The translations under genes and the position numbers were made by a program. From Mucilaginibacter_A sp965201005 (GTDB taxonomy: Bacteria; Bacteroidota; Bacteroidia; Sphingobacteriales; Sphingobacteriaceae), in contig NZ_OZ241747.1 of NCBI RefSeq assembly GCF_965201005.1, positions 3,596,001 to 3,660,000 on the forward strand: a DNA stretch of 64,000 nucleotides, read 5' to 3'. Every line of letters starts with the position of its first letter. Within the stretch, counting starts at the first letter, position 1. Below the pieces are notes generated by a model. The model worked only from the letters and a program-made list of their open reading frames with translations, searched no databases and had not been told where the DNA came from. Of the stretch, positions 43,818 through 52,353 are shown piece by piece.

Positions 43818-44423
43818 TTACAAAATATCCAAAGCTTGCAACTCTTTCTCCAATTTCTCCGCAGAAGTAAACCTGATTGATTCAATTCCTAATTTCCGTG
43901 CAGCTTCCACGTTTCTTAAATTATCGTCGATAAAAACAGCATTTTCCGGTTTAACCTGATAACGGTCAAACAAAATCTGAAAGAAAGCAGCTTCCGGTTT
44001 GCGGATGCCTTCATCGCCGGAAACCACTATGCCATCAAACCATTTTAAAAACTCAAATTGCCGTAAAGCAATCGGAAAAAGCTCTGACGACCAGTTAGTT
44101 AAAGCATAAATTTCATATTTTCCGCTTGCTTTCAGTTGTCGGAAAACCTCTACTGTTCCTTCAATCGGCCCGTTCAGCATTTCTTCCCAACGATCATAAT
44201 AAGCTTCGATATCTTTTTTATGCTGAGGAAATTCTTCAATTAAAGCTTTCGTTCCGGCTTCCAAACTTCGGCCGGCATCTTGTTCTTCGTTCCAATTTAA
44301 CGTGCAGATATTTTCCAGGAAATAATTTGCTTTTTCTTCGGAATCAAAAATCTTGTTATATAAAAGTTTAGGGTCCCAATTAATCAAAACATTTCCTAAA
44401 TCGAAGATGATTGTATTGATCAT
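43818..44423 (-). CDS. HAD-superfamily hydrolase (subfamily IA)
   Basis: 201 residues. Motif I begins at Asp8 (IIFDLGNVLINWD), motif II is IYALTNWSSE, and the last motif is VFIDDNLRNVEAA. The second aspartate of motif I is replaced by glycine-asparagine, as in many YihX/epoxide-hydrolase-like members, so the family is clear but phosphatase activity is not certain. A CTG-type iterated word (43931-43942) encodes part of AVFIDD. Confidence 0.88.
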   Translation of the reverse strand: MINTIIFDLGNVLINWDPKLLYNKIFDSEEKANYFLENICTLNWNEEQDAGRSLEAGTKALIEEFPQHKKDIEAYYDRWEEMLNGPIEGTVEVFRQLKASGKYEIYALTNWSSELFPIALRQFEFLKWFDGIVVSGDEGIRKPEAAFFQILFDRYQVKPENAVFIDDNLRNVEAARKLGIESIRFTSAEKLEKELQALDIL

Positions 44424-44430
44424 GAAATAA

Positions 44431-44853
44431 TTAATCGATAAAAGTTGTCAAAAATTCTTGTGGTGAATAAATGGGTAAAGTTGGAATGGCTTGCTTTTGA
44501 AAATGCTGATCGAAAGTAATTATATAATCCAAACGATGTTGTAACGCAGTATAATATTGTAGCGCATCTTCAATGTCGGTCATTGCAGAATTAACTGCTA
44601 ATACAACAGTTTTATGATCACAATCTATCGTTTTAATATCTGCCAAAAGTTCCAATAACAACATCTTTGTTGTTTCTGTTCCGAGCGACTTTTTCACCCA
44701 ATAAGAAGTTATATGGATGATAGAAGACGTTACAAAAAGCTTATGAGGACTATCGATCAATCCTTTTAAAAGTCTTTGAGATAACTGAAAATTATTTCGT
44801 TCTAATAAGAATTCGATTAAAATATTCGCGTCTAAAAGTATTTTAGAAGCCAT
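44431..44853 (-). CDS. PIN-domain toxin (VapC-like)
   Basis: 140 residues. ILLDANILIEFLLERN carries the first acidic residue, and the later acidic residues in SAMTDIEDALQYYTAL and DYIITFDQHF complete the metal site of PIN ribonucleases. It overlaps the antitoxin gene by 11 bp. Confidence 0.85.
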   Translation of the reverse strand: MASKILLDANILIEFLLERNNFQLSQRLLKGLIDSPHKLFVTSSIIHITSYWVKKSLGTETTKMLLLELLADIKTIDCDHKTVVLAVNSAMTDIEDALQYYTALQHRLDYIITFDQHFQKQAIPTLPIYSPQEFLTTFID

Positions 44854-45094
44854 ATTTTGCAGCGTTATCTTCGTAATAAGCTTTTTTTAGATCCGGAATG
44901 GAATCAAATTTCTCTTTGATATCAAGATTTTTGACCATATCAAATATTTTAGATTTCTTTTTTGGTTTGGCCAACTGCTTAAAGTACTCCTCAACCAGTT
45001 CAGAAATACTCACTTGCTTTTCCGCAGCATAAGATTTAATTTCCGAAAGCAGGTTTTGTTCGATGGTAAGATTAACGCGACTTTTCATATTCAA
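44843..45094 (-). CDS. Antitoxin of the PIN-toxin pair (ribbon-helix-helix, DUF6364-like)
   Basis: 83 residues. SRVNLTIEQNLLSEIKSYAAEKQVSISELVEEYF is a ribbon-helix-helix start used for dimerisation and operator binding. The tail (KKSKIFDMVKNLDIKEKFDSIPDLKKAYYEDNA) would cover the toxin. Start codons at 45094 and 45088 are both possible. It is the upstream gene of the pair and should repress it. Confidence 0.82.
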   Translation of the reverse strand: MNMKSRVNLTIEQNLLSEIKSYAAEKQVSISELVEEYFKQLAKPKKKSKIFDMVKNLDIKEKFDSIPDLKKAYYEDNAAKYGF

Positions 45095-45130
45095 ATGTAC
45101 GCATAAAATTATTTAATGCGCACAATAATA

Positions 45131-45206
45131 ATGCTTCTTTTATCGATATAAAATCTTTAAACCGAAGTTCCTTGTTCTGCCAATAAATACGCCTTAAAAG
45201 AAGCAT
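45131..45206. repeat. Inverted pair of iterated words, 76 bp
   Basis: ATGCTTCTTTTATCGATATAAAATC (core 45131-45142) lies outside the gene. TAAAAGAAGCAT (45195-45206) lies within the 3' end of thrC. The pair therefore straddles the thrC stop codon and could end its transcript. Confidence 0.8.
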
Positions 45207-46479
45207 AGTTTGTTCCAAGTGAATCCGCTTTTTTTGGTTTGTCCATTAATTCCAAAACCTGTTCCGGGATTTCTATTTCCGCGGCAATTTCATCCGAAAA
45301 AACATCCGGGAATTTACAAGGATGCGCCGTTGCTAAAAAAACGCCCATATTTTCCTGATGCGGATGTTGCTTTTGCCAAACATTCAAGGCTAAATATGCA
45401 ATGGCTGTGTGCGGACAAACTACATAATTATACATGCGGTAAACTTCCTGAATTGCAGCTGTAGTTTGCGCATCATTAAAACTAAAACCACTTACCAATT
45501 TGGTGATGGCCGTTTGATCTTCCCGGAACATGTCCATAATGCGCGCCCAATTGCTTGGGTTGCCTACATCCATCGCGTTGGAAATCGTTGCAACAGAAGG
45601 TTTGGGTTGATAAATTCCACCGTTTAAAAATGTTGGAACGGTATCGTTTGCGTTGGTTGCGGCGATGAATTGTTTTACTGGCAAACCCATTTTCCAGGCC
45701 AATAACCCGGCACCGATATTACCGAAGTTGCCGCTTGGGACAGCAAAAACAACATCTGTTTTACCAACCCTTTTCAGCTGTGCAACTGCATCAAAATAAT
45801 AGAAAGTTTGCGGGATCAAGCGTGCGATGTTGATGGAATTGGCAGAAGTCAAACGGAATTTTTCATTCAATTCTACATCAACAAAAGCCTGTTTCACCAA
45901 TGCCTGGCAGTCATCAAAAGTACCGTCAATTTCGATAGCGCGGATGTTTTGTCCGTTTGTAGTGAGCTGCAATTCCTGTATCAAACTTACTTTTCCTTTG
46001 GGGTACAAAATCGTAACCAATGTATTTGGCACGCCCAAAAAACCTAAGGCAACTGCGCCGCCGGTATCGCCGGAAGTAGCCACTAAAACATTCAGTTCTT
46101 TTTCGCCTTCGCGGAGGAAATAAGCCATGATGCGGCTCATAAAACGTGCGCCAAAATCCTTAAAGGCAAGCGACGGACCGTGGAAAAGTTCCAATACATA
46201 TCTATTTTCGTCAAGCCGAACAGCAGGTGCCGGGAAATTGATCGCGTCGTTGATTATCGAACGTAAATCCTCCGAAGGAATAATGCCTTGCAGCAAATTA
46301 TCCGCAACTCGAAAAGCAATTTCCAGCAGTTCAAACTGATGCAGGTTTTCCAAAAAATCATCCGGTAAACGAAGTATGTCCACCGGCATGTACAAGCCTT
46401 TATCCTGCGGCAAACTGTTAAAAACAGCATCTTTAAAAGACACTTCGGTGGTTTTATTATTGGTGGAGTAGAGTTTCAT
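45157..46479 (-). CDS. thrC: Threonine synthase
   Basis: 440 residues, PLP-dependent, converting phosphohomoserine to threonine. The PLP lysine is Lys107 in GPSLAFKDFGARF, and NVLVATSGDTGGAVA is the phosphate loop. It is the last gene of thrA-thrB-thrC, 63 bp after thrB with repeat DNA between. Copies of the iterated words lie inside at 45195 (exact) and 46419 (CTG type). Confidence 0.95.
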   Translation of the reverse strand: MKLYSTNNKTTEVSFKDAVFNSLPQDKGLYMPVDILRLPDDFLENLHQFELLEIAFRVADNLLQGIIPSEDLRSIINDAINFPAPAVRLDENRYVLELFHGPSLAFKDFGARFMSRIMAYFLREGEKELNVLVATSGDTGGAVALGFLGVPNTLVTILYPKGKVSLIQELQLTTNGQNIRAIEIDGTFDDCQALVKQAFVDVELNEKFRLTSANSINIARLIPQTFYYFDAVAQLKRVGKTDVVFAVPSGNFGNIGAGLLAWKMGLPVKQFIAATNANDTVPTFLNGGIYQPKPSVATISNAMDVGNPSNWARIMDMFREDQTAITKLVSGFSFNDAQTTAAIQEVYRMYNYVVCPHTAIAYLALNVWQKQHPHQENMGVFLATAHPCKFPDVFSDEIAAEIEIPEQVLELMDKPKKADSLGTNYASFKAYLLAEQGTSV

Positions 46480-46482
46480 TTT

Positions 46483-46515
46483 TTTTAGTGTGGGGTGAGA
46501 GGTGCGGGGAGCAAG
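46483..46515. repeat. 5' repeat before thrC
   Basis: GTGTGGGGTGAGAGGTGCGGGGAGC and similar low-complexity purine-rich bases, related to the stretches around the four-helix-bundle gene. Confidence 0.45.
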
Positions 46516-46542
46516 GAAAAGATCAATTCGCCAATAACTAAA

Positions 46543-47478
46543 TCAATCTAAAATAACTGGTCCGTGATCATTAATCGGCGATACATAAGTTTTGCTGCTG
46601 ATATTCAAACCAGCTAAATGTTTCGCTATTTTTTGGGTGATAAAAACAGCATCGGCCTCTGTTTTACAAAACGCAAAAACCGATGGCCCTGAGCCGGAAA
46701 TACCAAAACTTACCGCGCCGCTTTCCATCGCCATTTTGCGCATTTTGTAAAAGTCAGGGATTAAAATAGAGCGCACAGGCTCAACTAAAATGTCTTTCAT
46801 GCTGCGGCCAATCATATCAATATCTTTCAAAAACAAACCGCTTACCAAACCGGCAATATTGCCCCATTGTGTTACGGCATCTTTTAAAAATACCTTTTTC
46901 CGGATCATTTCCCGTGCATCACGCGTTGGCACATCAACTTCCGGGAAAATAATGGCGCAAAACAAGTTTTCGGGATGCGGCAAACGGATAATATCCAGTG
47001 GTTCATAACTTCTGATCAACACAAAACCGCCTAAAATCGCTGGCGCAACATTATCTGCATGGCCGTAACCGCAGGCTAATTCTTCTCCTTTCATAGCAAA
47101 CGGAACAAGTTCCATTTGTGATAACGGCTTATCCAACAGTTCATTAACAGCAAATAAACCTGCAACCGTACTGGCCGAACTGGAACCTAAACCGCTGCCG
47201 ATCGGCATTTTTTTATGGAGTTCGATTTCAATGCCTAAATCCGGCTGGCCGATATGATCGAGAAAATGTTTTACACTTGCGCTAACGGTATTTTTTGTGG
47301 CATCCAAAGGCAAGCGGCCATCATCACCGGTAATTTTTTTAATGCTGATACCTGGTTTTTCAACTTTGCGCATCACCACTTCATCGCCGGGCGCGTTTAC
47401 GGCAAAACCCAAAACATCAAAACCGCAAACCACGTTGGCAACGGTTGCCGGGGCAAATATTTTAATTGAATTTTTCAT
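46543..47478 (-). CDS. thrB: Homoserine kinase
   Basis: GHMP kinase that phosphorylates homoserine. 311 residues from the ATG at 47478 (MKNSIKIFAPATVANVVCGFDV). A longer reading from 47544 runs through repeat DNA and adds 22 residues that do not fit the family. The GHMP motif PIGSGLGSSSASTVAGL and the C-terminal SFGISGSGPSVFAF are clear. A CTG-type iterated word (46641-46652) encodes DAVFIT. Confidence 0.95.
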   Translation of the reverse strand: MKNSIKIFAPATVANVVCGFDVLGFAVNAPGDEVVMRKVEKPGISIKKITGDDGRLPLDATKNTVSASVKHFLDHIGQPDLGIEIELHKKMPIGSGLGSSSASTVAGLFAVNELLDKPLSQMELVPFAMKGEELACGYGHADNVAPAILGGFVLIRSYEPLDIIRLPHPENLFCAIIFPEVDVPTRDAREMIRKKVFLKDAVTQWGNIAGLVSGLFLKDIDMIGRSMKDILVEPVRSILIPDFYKMRKMAMESGAVSFGISGSGPSVFAFCKTEADAVFITQKIAKHLAGLNISSKTYVSPINDHGPVILD

Positions 47479-47565
47479 TTTTGAAGAAGTCAGGAAGACC
47501 GAAAGTCGGAAAAGTCCGAAAGTTAAAAAAGAGCGGAAGACCAAAGATAAAAGACCGGAATTTAA
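47479..47565. repeat. GACCGAAAGTC-type 5' repeat before thrB
   Basis: Near-repeats GAAGACCGAAAGTCGG, AAAAGTCCGAAAG and GGAAGACCAAAG fill the thrA-thrB gap. It is the reverse-oriented relative of the stretch at 16905-16962. Confidence 0.6.
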
Positions 47566-47575
47566 GTTTAACTAA

Positions 47576-50026
47576 TTAATGCGCGCCAGCATTTACCAGA
47601 TCGGCAAACACACCGGCAGCTGTAACTTCGGCACCTGCGCCCGGGCCTTTTACCACCAGCGGACGGTCTTTATAGCGTTCTGTAGTGAAAGAAATCACGT
47701 TATCACTGCCCGAAAGCGAGTAAAAAGCATGGTTTTGATCAACTTGTTGCAGCGTGATCGAAACCTGTCCGTTTTCTAATTTCCCAATGTAACGCAGCAC
47801 TTTGCCGTTGCTTTCGGATGCTGCTTTTATGGCATTAAAATAAGCGTCCTCCGCTTTTAAGGCTTCATAAAATTCGGCAACAGAACCAGCTTCCAATGCT
47901 GTTTTTGGCAGCATATTTTCCAGTTGTACATCGCTTGCTTCCAGCGGATAACCGGCATCACGTGCCAAAATCAGCATCTTCCGCATAAAATCCATTCCGC
48001 TCAAGTCATCACGCGGATCAGGTTCGGTATAGCCTTTTTCCTGCGCTGTTTTTACCACATCATGGAAACTGGCATCGCCTTTAAAATTATTAAAAATGAA
48101 GGAAATAGTGCCCGAAAGTATTGCTTCGATCTTCAAAATACGGTCGCCGGAAACCATTAAATCTTTTAATGTGCGGATAATCGGCAAACCGGCACCAACA
48201 TTGGTTTCGTAATAAAAATCTACGCCATGGCTTCTGGCCGTTTCTTTAAATTTTTTATATTGCTGATAACTCCCCGAATTACCGATTTTGTTGCAGGTTA
48301 CGATAGAAATGTTCGACTTAAAAACCTCTTCGTAAAAAGTAACCGGTTTTAAACTGGCCGTATTATCGATAAAAACAGCGTTCGGAAGATTCATTTCCCG
48401 CATCCGGTTTACAAAAAGCCCCAGTTCGGCGGTCTCGGTAGAAGTTTCCAGCGTTTCCTGCCAGTTGTTCAGCGATATTCCATCCGCATCAAAAACCATT
48501 TTTCGGGTATTGCTGATGCCTGCAACTTTTACTTGAATGCCGTTGTGTTCTTCCAGAAAATCGCGGTTGGCTTTTAACTGATTGAACAATGTTTTGCCGA
48601 TGTTGCCCGTGCCCAGACAAAAAGCATGGAGCGTTTTATTTAGTTCGATAAAAAAAGCATCGTGCACAGCATTTAACGCTTTGCGGAGATCAGAACGCGA
48701 GATCACAACGGAAATATTGTACTCAGACGAACCTTGCGCAATCGCCCGGACGTTAACACCATTTCGCCCTAAAGCATGAAAAAGTTTGCCCGACATGCCC
48801 GGCGTTTGCTTCATGTTTTCACCCACAATCGCCAATATGGAAAGGTTTTGTTCGAAAACAGGCTTTTCTAATTTTTTGGCATGAAGCTCGAGGTCAAATT
48901 CCTGTTCGATCAAATGCTGTGCTTTTGAAGCATCTTCCGGCCGGATAGCGAAGGTAATGCTGTGTTCTGACGATGATTGCGTGATCAAAATTACGTTGAT
49001 CTGTTCCCGCGCCAAAAGCGAAAACAACCTACCGCTAAAACCGGCTTTTCCTACCATTCCGCTGCCTTCCAGGTTGATGATGCTGATCTCGTTGATGGAA
49101 GAAATGCCTTTTATGCTGAGGTTGGACGGCCCACAATCGTGTTTGATGATCGTGCCGGGAAAGTCGGGCTGGAAGGTATTTTTGATTGAAATCGGGATTT
49201 TTTTCAGGAATGCCGGGATCATGGTTGGCGGATAAATCACTTTGGCGCCGAAATAAGAAAGTTCCATCGCTTCGGTGTAAGAAAGTTCGGGAAGCGGAAA
49301 CGCTTTTTTGACCATCCGCGGATCGGCCGTCATCATGCCGTTTACATCCGTCCAAATCTGTATTTCTTCTACGTTCAAGGCAGAGCCAAAAATTGCGGCC
49401 GTATAATCGCTTCCACCGCGGCCCAAAGTTGTGACACGGCCGTTTTCGTTGCTGCCGATAAAACCGGTCACAAACAAAACCTGATGCTGTTTTTGCAGGT
49501 AAAAAACCTGGATCAACTGGTCGGTCAACTCGGTTTGTAAACGCGCTTGCCCGAAATTACTGTCCGTTTTTACCAATTCCGTGGCATCAACAAAACACGT
49601 TTCGCCTAAATGCTGTTCGGCAATTTTACTGATTAAAAAAGCGGAGCAGCGTTCGCCGTAACTCAAAACCAGGTCGCGCGTTTGTGCGGTCAGTTCTTTC
49701 AGGCTGAAAATACCTTGCAGCAAATCCTCCAGTTCGTTAAAAAAGATTTTCAACTTAGTAAAAACCGGATTCTGCCGTTGTACATCAAGCAAAGTTTTAA
49801 TAATGGTGAAATGCCGTGTTTCCAGCTCAGACAAATAGAGCGCATAATCCTCGCCCAAAGAAGCCTTTTCGGCCATTTTAGAAAGCAAATTGGTAACGCC
49901 GCTCATGGCCGAAACCACCACGACCGGATTGCCCGAAACCACAGTTTCCTGCTTTACAATTTGCATCAGCGATTGGATACTTTCGGCAGAACCAACGGAC
50001 GTGCCTCCGAATTTTAGGACTTTCAT
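47576..50026 (-). CDS. thrA: Bifunctional aspartate kinase / homoserine dehydrogenase
   Basis: 816 residues. The aspartokinase part opens with VLKFGGTSVGS and contains GRGGSDYTA; two ACT-type regulatory parts follow (about 310-460, ISIINLEGSGMVGKAGFSGRLF and LSILAIVGENMK). The homoserine dehydrogenase part covers about 465-816, with the CLGTGNIGKTL nucleotide site and DPRDDLSGMDFMRK. It catalyses the first and third steps from aspartate to threonine. Expression is controlled by the attenuator directly upstream. Confidence 0.96.
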   Translation of the reverse strand: MKVLKFGGTSVGSAESIQSLMQIVKQETVVSGNPVVVVSAMSGVTNLLSKMAEKASLGEDYALYLSELETRHFTIIKTLLDVQRQNPVFTKLKIFFNELEDLLQGIFSLKELTAQTRDLVLSYGERCSAFLISKIAEQHLGETCFVDATELVKTDSNFGQARLQTELTDQLIQVFYLQKQHQVLFVTGFIGSNENGRVTTLGRGGSDYTAAIFGSALNVEEIQIWTDVNGMMTADPRMVKKAFPLPELSYTEAMELSYFGAKVIYPPTMIPAFLKKIPISIKNTFQPDFPGTIIKHDCGPSNLSIKGISSINEISIINLEGSGMVGKAGFSGRLFSLLAREQINVILITQSSSEHSITFAIRPEDASKAQHLIEQEFDLELHAKKLEKPVFEQNLSILAIVGENMKQTPGMSGKLFHALGRNGVNVRAIAQGSSEYNISVVISRSDLRKALNAVHDAFFIELNKTLHAFCLGTGNIGKTLFNQLKANRDFLEEHNGIQVKVAGISNTRKMVFDADGISLNNWQETLETSTETAELGLFVNRMREMNLPNAVFIDNTASLKPVTFYEEVFKSNISIVTCNKIGNSGSYQQYKKFKETARSHGVDFYYETNVGAGLPIIRTLKDLMVSGDRILKIEAILSGTISFIFNNFKGDASFHDVVKTAQEKGYTEPDPRDDLSGMDFMRKMLILARDAGYPLEASDVQLENMLPKTALEAGSVAEFYEALKAEDAYFNAIKAASESNGKVLRYIGKLENGQVSITLQQVDQNHAFYSLSGSDNVISFTTERYKDRPLVVKGPGAGAEVTAAGVFADLVNAGAH

Positions 50027-50040
50027 TTTTTTGAGTTAAC

Positions 50041-50076
50041 AAAAAAGCCTTCCTCTTTGCGGAGGAAGGCTTTTTT
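50041..50076 (-). terminator. Attenuator terminator of the thr operon
   Basis: GCCTTCCTC (50047-50055) and GAGGAAGGC (50062-50070) form a 9-bp GC-rich stem, extended by A/T pairs, around a 6-base loop. On the minus strand it ends in six or more T, 14 bp before the thrA start. Its left arm on the transcript (CTTCCTCCGC) can instead pair with GCGGAGGAAG at the end of the leader peptide gene. Confidence 0.92.
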
Positions 50077-50104
50077 GATTTTTATCTTTAAATTAAAACC
50101 AAGT

Positions 50105-50170
50105 TTAAACTTCCTCCGCTATTTTGCCGGTGGTAGTAATAATGGTAATAACGGATGTATTGTTGAACAT
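50105..50170 (-). CDS. thrL: Threonine operon leader peptide
   Basis: A 21-residue ORF beginning MFNNTSVITI and ending GKIAEEV. Residues 5-14 contain five Thr and three Ile codons, the two amino acids whose supply controls thr operons. The last codons (GCGGAGGAAG) are the exact complement of the terminator's 5' arm. A ribosome stalled at Thr/Ile codons leaves this stretch free to block the terminator; a ribosome reaching the stop codon covers it. The gene is too short for normal ORF calling but the logic is complete. Confidence 0.9.
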   Translation of the reverse strand: MFNNTSVITIITTTGKIAEEV

Positions 50171-50212
50171 TTATAGTCAATTTTGATGACGGCGTAAAGT
50201 AAATGCTTTGTT
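50171..50212 (-). promoter_or_regulatory. Probable thr operon promoter
   Basis: On the minus strand TTG, a 21-bp spacer and TACTTTAC (two mismatches in the TAnnTTTG box) precede the leader peptide start by about 20 bp. Weak match, but position is right. Confidence 0.4.
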
Positions 50213-50246
50213 CCGGCATTTACAATAGAAAACTAAAATTTACCGG

Positions 50247-50299
50247 TAAAAGAAGTATATACCAAAAGTATATTTATTTTTGATAGATAAAAACAGTAT
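50247..50299 (-). repeat. Two iterated words of different type in tandem
   Basis: TAAAAGAAGTAT (50247-50258, arm AAAATTTACCGG) and TAAAAACAGTAT (50288-50299) in the same orientation, both with GTAT in place of GCAT. They flank the -7 box of the toxin-antitoxin promoter. Confidence 0.75.
50275..50282 (+). promoter_or_regulatory. -7 box of the MazF-type operon
   Basis: TATTTTTG fits TAnnTTTG exactly, 20 bp before the antitoxin start codon and lying between the two repeat words. Confidence 0.6.
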
Positions 50300-50302
50300 C
50301 AG

Positions 50303-50578
50303 ATGAAAAGTATCCTGTTAAAAATTGACGACAAGCTTTTGGAGGAAATGGATAAGCAAGTCAAAAAAATGAATGTGAGTAGAAACGGTTATATAAAAAT
50401 GGCCATTGAACAATACAATAAAAGCTGGGCACGCAAAGATTTAGAAGAACAATTGCGCAGAGAAGTAGAGATTATTAAAAATGATAAAGCTGGCTGGGCA
50501 GAATTTAAAGAATGGGAAGAAGCATCTTTAGTTGATTTGAACAAGTATCTGGATAAAATTGAAAATGGAAACGCTTAA
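50303..50578 (+). CDS. Ribbon-helix-helix antitoxin (MazE/CopG-like)
   Basis: 91 residues. SILLKIDDKLLEEMDKQVKKMNVSRNGYIKMAIEQYN is a ribbon-helix-helix domain; the lysine- and glutamate-rich tail would bind the toxin. It overlaps the toxin gene by 14-20 bp, depending on the toxin start. Confidence 0.85.
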   Translation: MKSILLKIDDKLLEEMDKQVKKMNVSRNGYIKMAIEQYNKSWARKDLEEQLRREVEIIKNDKAGWAEFKEWEEASLVDLNKYLDKIENGNA

Positions 50579-50924
50579 ACGTTTTGATATCTGGATTGCT
50601 GATATGAACCCGCCATTAGGCTCCGAACCGGGCAAAATAAGGCCGGTTGTAATTGTTCAGTCAGACGTACTTCACCGTTTTAATTTTCCGGCAACTATAG
50701 TTTGTCCGATATCTTCTCAACAAAAAGGTGTGTCCAAAATTAGGATTTCTATAGAACGAACTGTTCTAAACGGGTTAAAACGAAACTCTTCAATCCTAAT
50801 TGATCAGATCACGGCAATAGATTTAAGCCGTTTGCGCGAAAGGATCGGCTTTTTGGAAGCCGAATATCGACAACCACTTTGCGAAAGTTTATTTGAGATT
50901 TTGGACTTAGCCAATACAGATTAA
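50565..50924 (+). CDS. MazF/PemK-family mRNA interferase toxin
   Basis: 119 residues from METLKRFDIW (an ATG two codons earlier is also possible). FDIWIADMNPPLGSEPGKIRPVVIVQSD is the MazF signature, and PATIVCPISSQQKG and SSILIDQITAID are the later strands. The family cuts single-stranded RNA at short sites. The stop codon is directly followed by the rsgA start. Confidence 0.9.
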   Translation: METLKRFDIWIADMNPPLGSEPGKIRPVVIVQSDVLHRFNFPATIVCPISSQQKGVSKIRISIERTVLNGLKRNSSILIDQITAIDLSRLRERIGFLEAEYRQPLCESLFEILDLANTD

Positions 50925-51845
50925 ATGCAAGGCCTCATCACCAAATCTACCGGCAGTTGGTATCAGGTGCAAACTGCTGATGGTCAACGCTTTGATTGCC
51001 GCATCAAAGGGAAATTCCGCATAAAAGGTTTAACAACAACCAATCCGCTGGCTGTTGGTGATGTGGTAGATTTTGAAATCGAGCCCGAGCAGCAAACCGG
51101 CGTGATCAATAAGCTGCACGAACGCAAAAACTACATCATCCGCAAATCCATCAACCTGAGCAAACAAGCGCAAATTATCGCTGCCAACCTGGATTTGGCC
51201 TTGCTGGTTGTCACGCTGGCATCTCCACGGACTTCATTGGGTTTTATAGACCGTTTTTTGGTTACTGCGGAGGCTTATGATATTCCGGCCGGGCTGATTT
51301 TTAATAAACTGGATTTGTTTAGTGAGGAAGGTTTGGAAATTTTGGCAGTTTATAAATCTGTTTATGAAAACATTGGTTATCGGTGTTTTGAGGTTTCGGC
51401 CCTTAAAAAAACAGGTATAAAAGAAGTATCCGAAGTTTTGAAGGATAAAACAACCCTCTTTTCCGGCCATTCCGGCGTTGGGAAATCTACTTTGTTGAAC
51501 GCGATTTTGCCTGGAATGGAAACCCGGACCGGCGAAATTTCTGACTGGAGCGAAAAAGGCAAGCATACCACCACTTTTGCCGAAATGTTCGAGCTGCCGT
51601 TTGGCGGGTTTTTGATCGATACGCCGGGCATCCGCGAACTTGGTGTGATCGATATTGAAAAACAGGAACTCAGCCACTTTTTTCCGGAAATGCGCCAATT
51701 GCTCAATCAATGTCGTTTTCATAATTGCCGCCACATCAACGAGCCCGGCTGTGCCGTTTTAGCTGCGCTGGAAGAAGGCGAAATTGAAGCTTCGCGCTAT
51801 GAGAGTTATTTGAGCATTTATCAGGGAAATGATACGCGGGCGTAA
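50925..51845 (+). CDS. rsgA: Small-subunit ribosomal GTPase RsgA
   Basis: 306 residues. An N-terminal OB fold precedes a circularly permuted GTPase domain: the NKLD motif comes before G1 (GHSGVGKST near 180) and DTPGI near 225. A C-terminal zinc site reads QCRFHNCRHINEPGC. It helps mature the 30S subunit. A GTAT-type iterated word (51418-51429) encodes I-K-E-V. Confidence 0.95.
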   Translation: MQGLITKSTGSWYQVQTADGQRFDCRIKGKFRIKGLTTTNPLAVGDVVDFEIEPEQQTGVINKLHERKNYIIRKSINLSKQAQIIAANLDLALLVVTLASPRTSLGFIDRFLVTAEAYDIPAGLIFNKLDLFSEEGLEILAVYKSVYENIGYRCFEVSALKKTGIKEVSEVLKDKTTLFSGHSGVGKSTLLNAILPGMETRTGEISDWSEKGKHTTTFAEMFELPFGGFLIDTPGIRELGVIDIEKQELSHFFPEMRQLLNQCRFHNCRHINEPGCAVLAALEEGEIEASRYESYLSIYQGNDTRA

Positions 51846-51890
51846 AAAAGTAGCAAATATTCAATAGCAAGTTAAAACTTACAAACCTAA

Positions 51891-52349
51891 ATGAGGGCCG
51901 TGATCCAGCGCGTTAGCGAAGCTTCCTGTAAAATAAACGGTTTGGCAACGGGCGAAATTGCCGTTGGCTTTTTAGTTTTACTTGGGATTGAAGATGCCGA
52001 TACGGAAGAAGATGCAAGCTGGCTGGCACAAAAAATCATCGGAATGCGGATTTTTAGTGATGAAAACGGCCTGATGAACAAAGCTTTGGCCGATGTGAAC
52101 GGCAATATTTTGCTGATTTCACAGTTCACGCTTTTTGCGCAAACCAAGAAAGGCAACCGGCCTTCGTTCATCCGCGCGGCAAAACCCGAAAAAGCAATCC
52201 CGCTGTATGAGCTGATGATCAAAACGCTGGAAAACCTATCAGGCAAACCTATTTTCACAGGTGTTTTCGGTGCAGATATGAAAGTAAGTTTGATAAACGA
52301 CGGACCGGTAACGATTATGATGGATACAAAAAACAAAGACAACCACTGA
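51891..52349 (+). CDS. dtd: D-aminoacyl-tRNA deacylase
   Basis: 152 residues, full length. MRAVIQRVSEASC opens the family; LLISQFTLFAQTKKGNRPSF carries the active-site SQFT motif; and the Gly-cisPro region is replaced by the usual C-terminal NDGPVTI. It removes D-amino acids from tRNA. Confidence 0.95.
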   Translation: MRAVIQRVSEASCKINGLATGEIAVGFLVLLGIEDADTEEDASWLAQKIIGMRIFSDENGLMNKALADVNGNILLISQFTLFAQTKKGNRPSFIRAAKPEKAIPLYELMIKTLENLSGKPIFTGVFGADMKVSLINDGPVTIMMDTKNKDNH

Positions 52350-52353
52350 TTTT

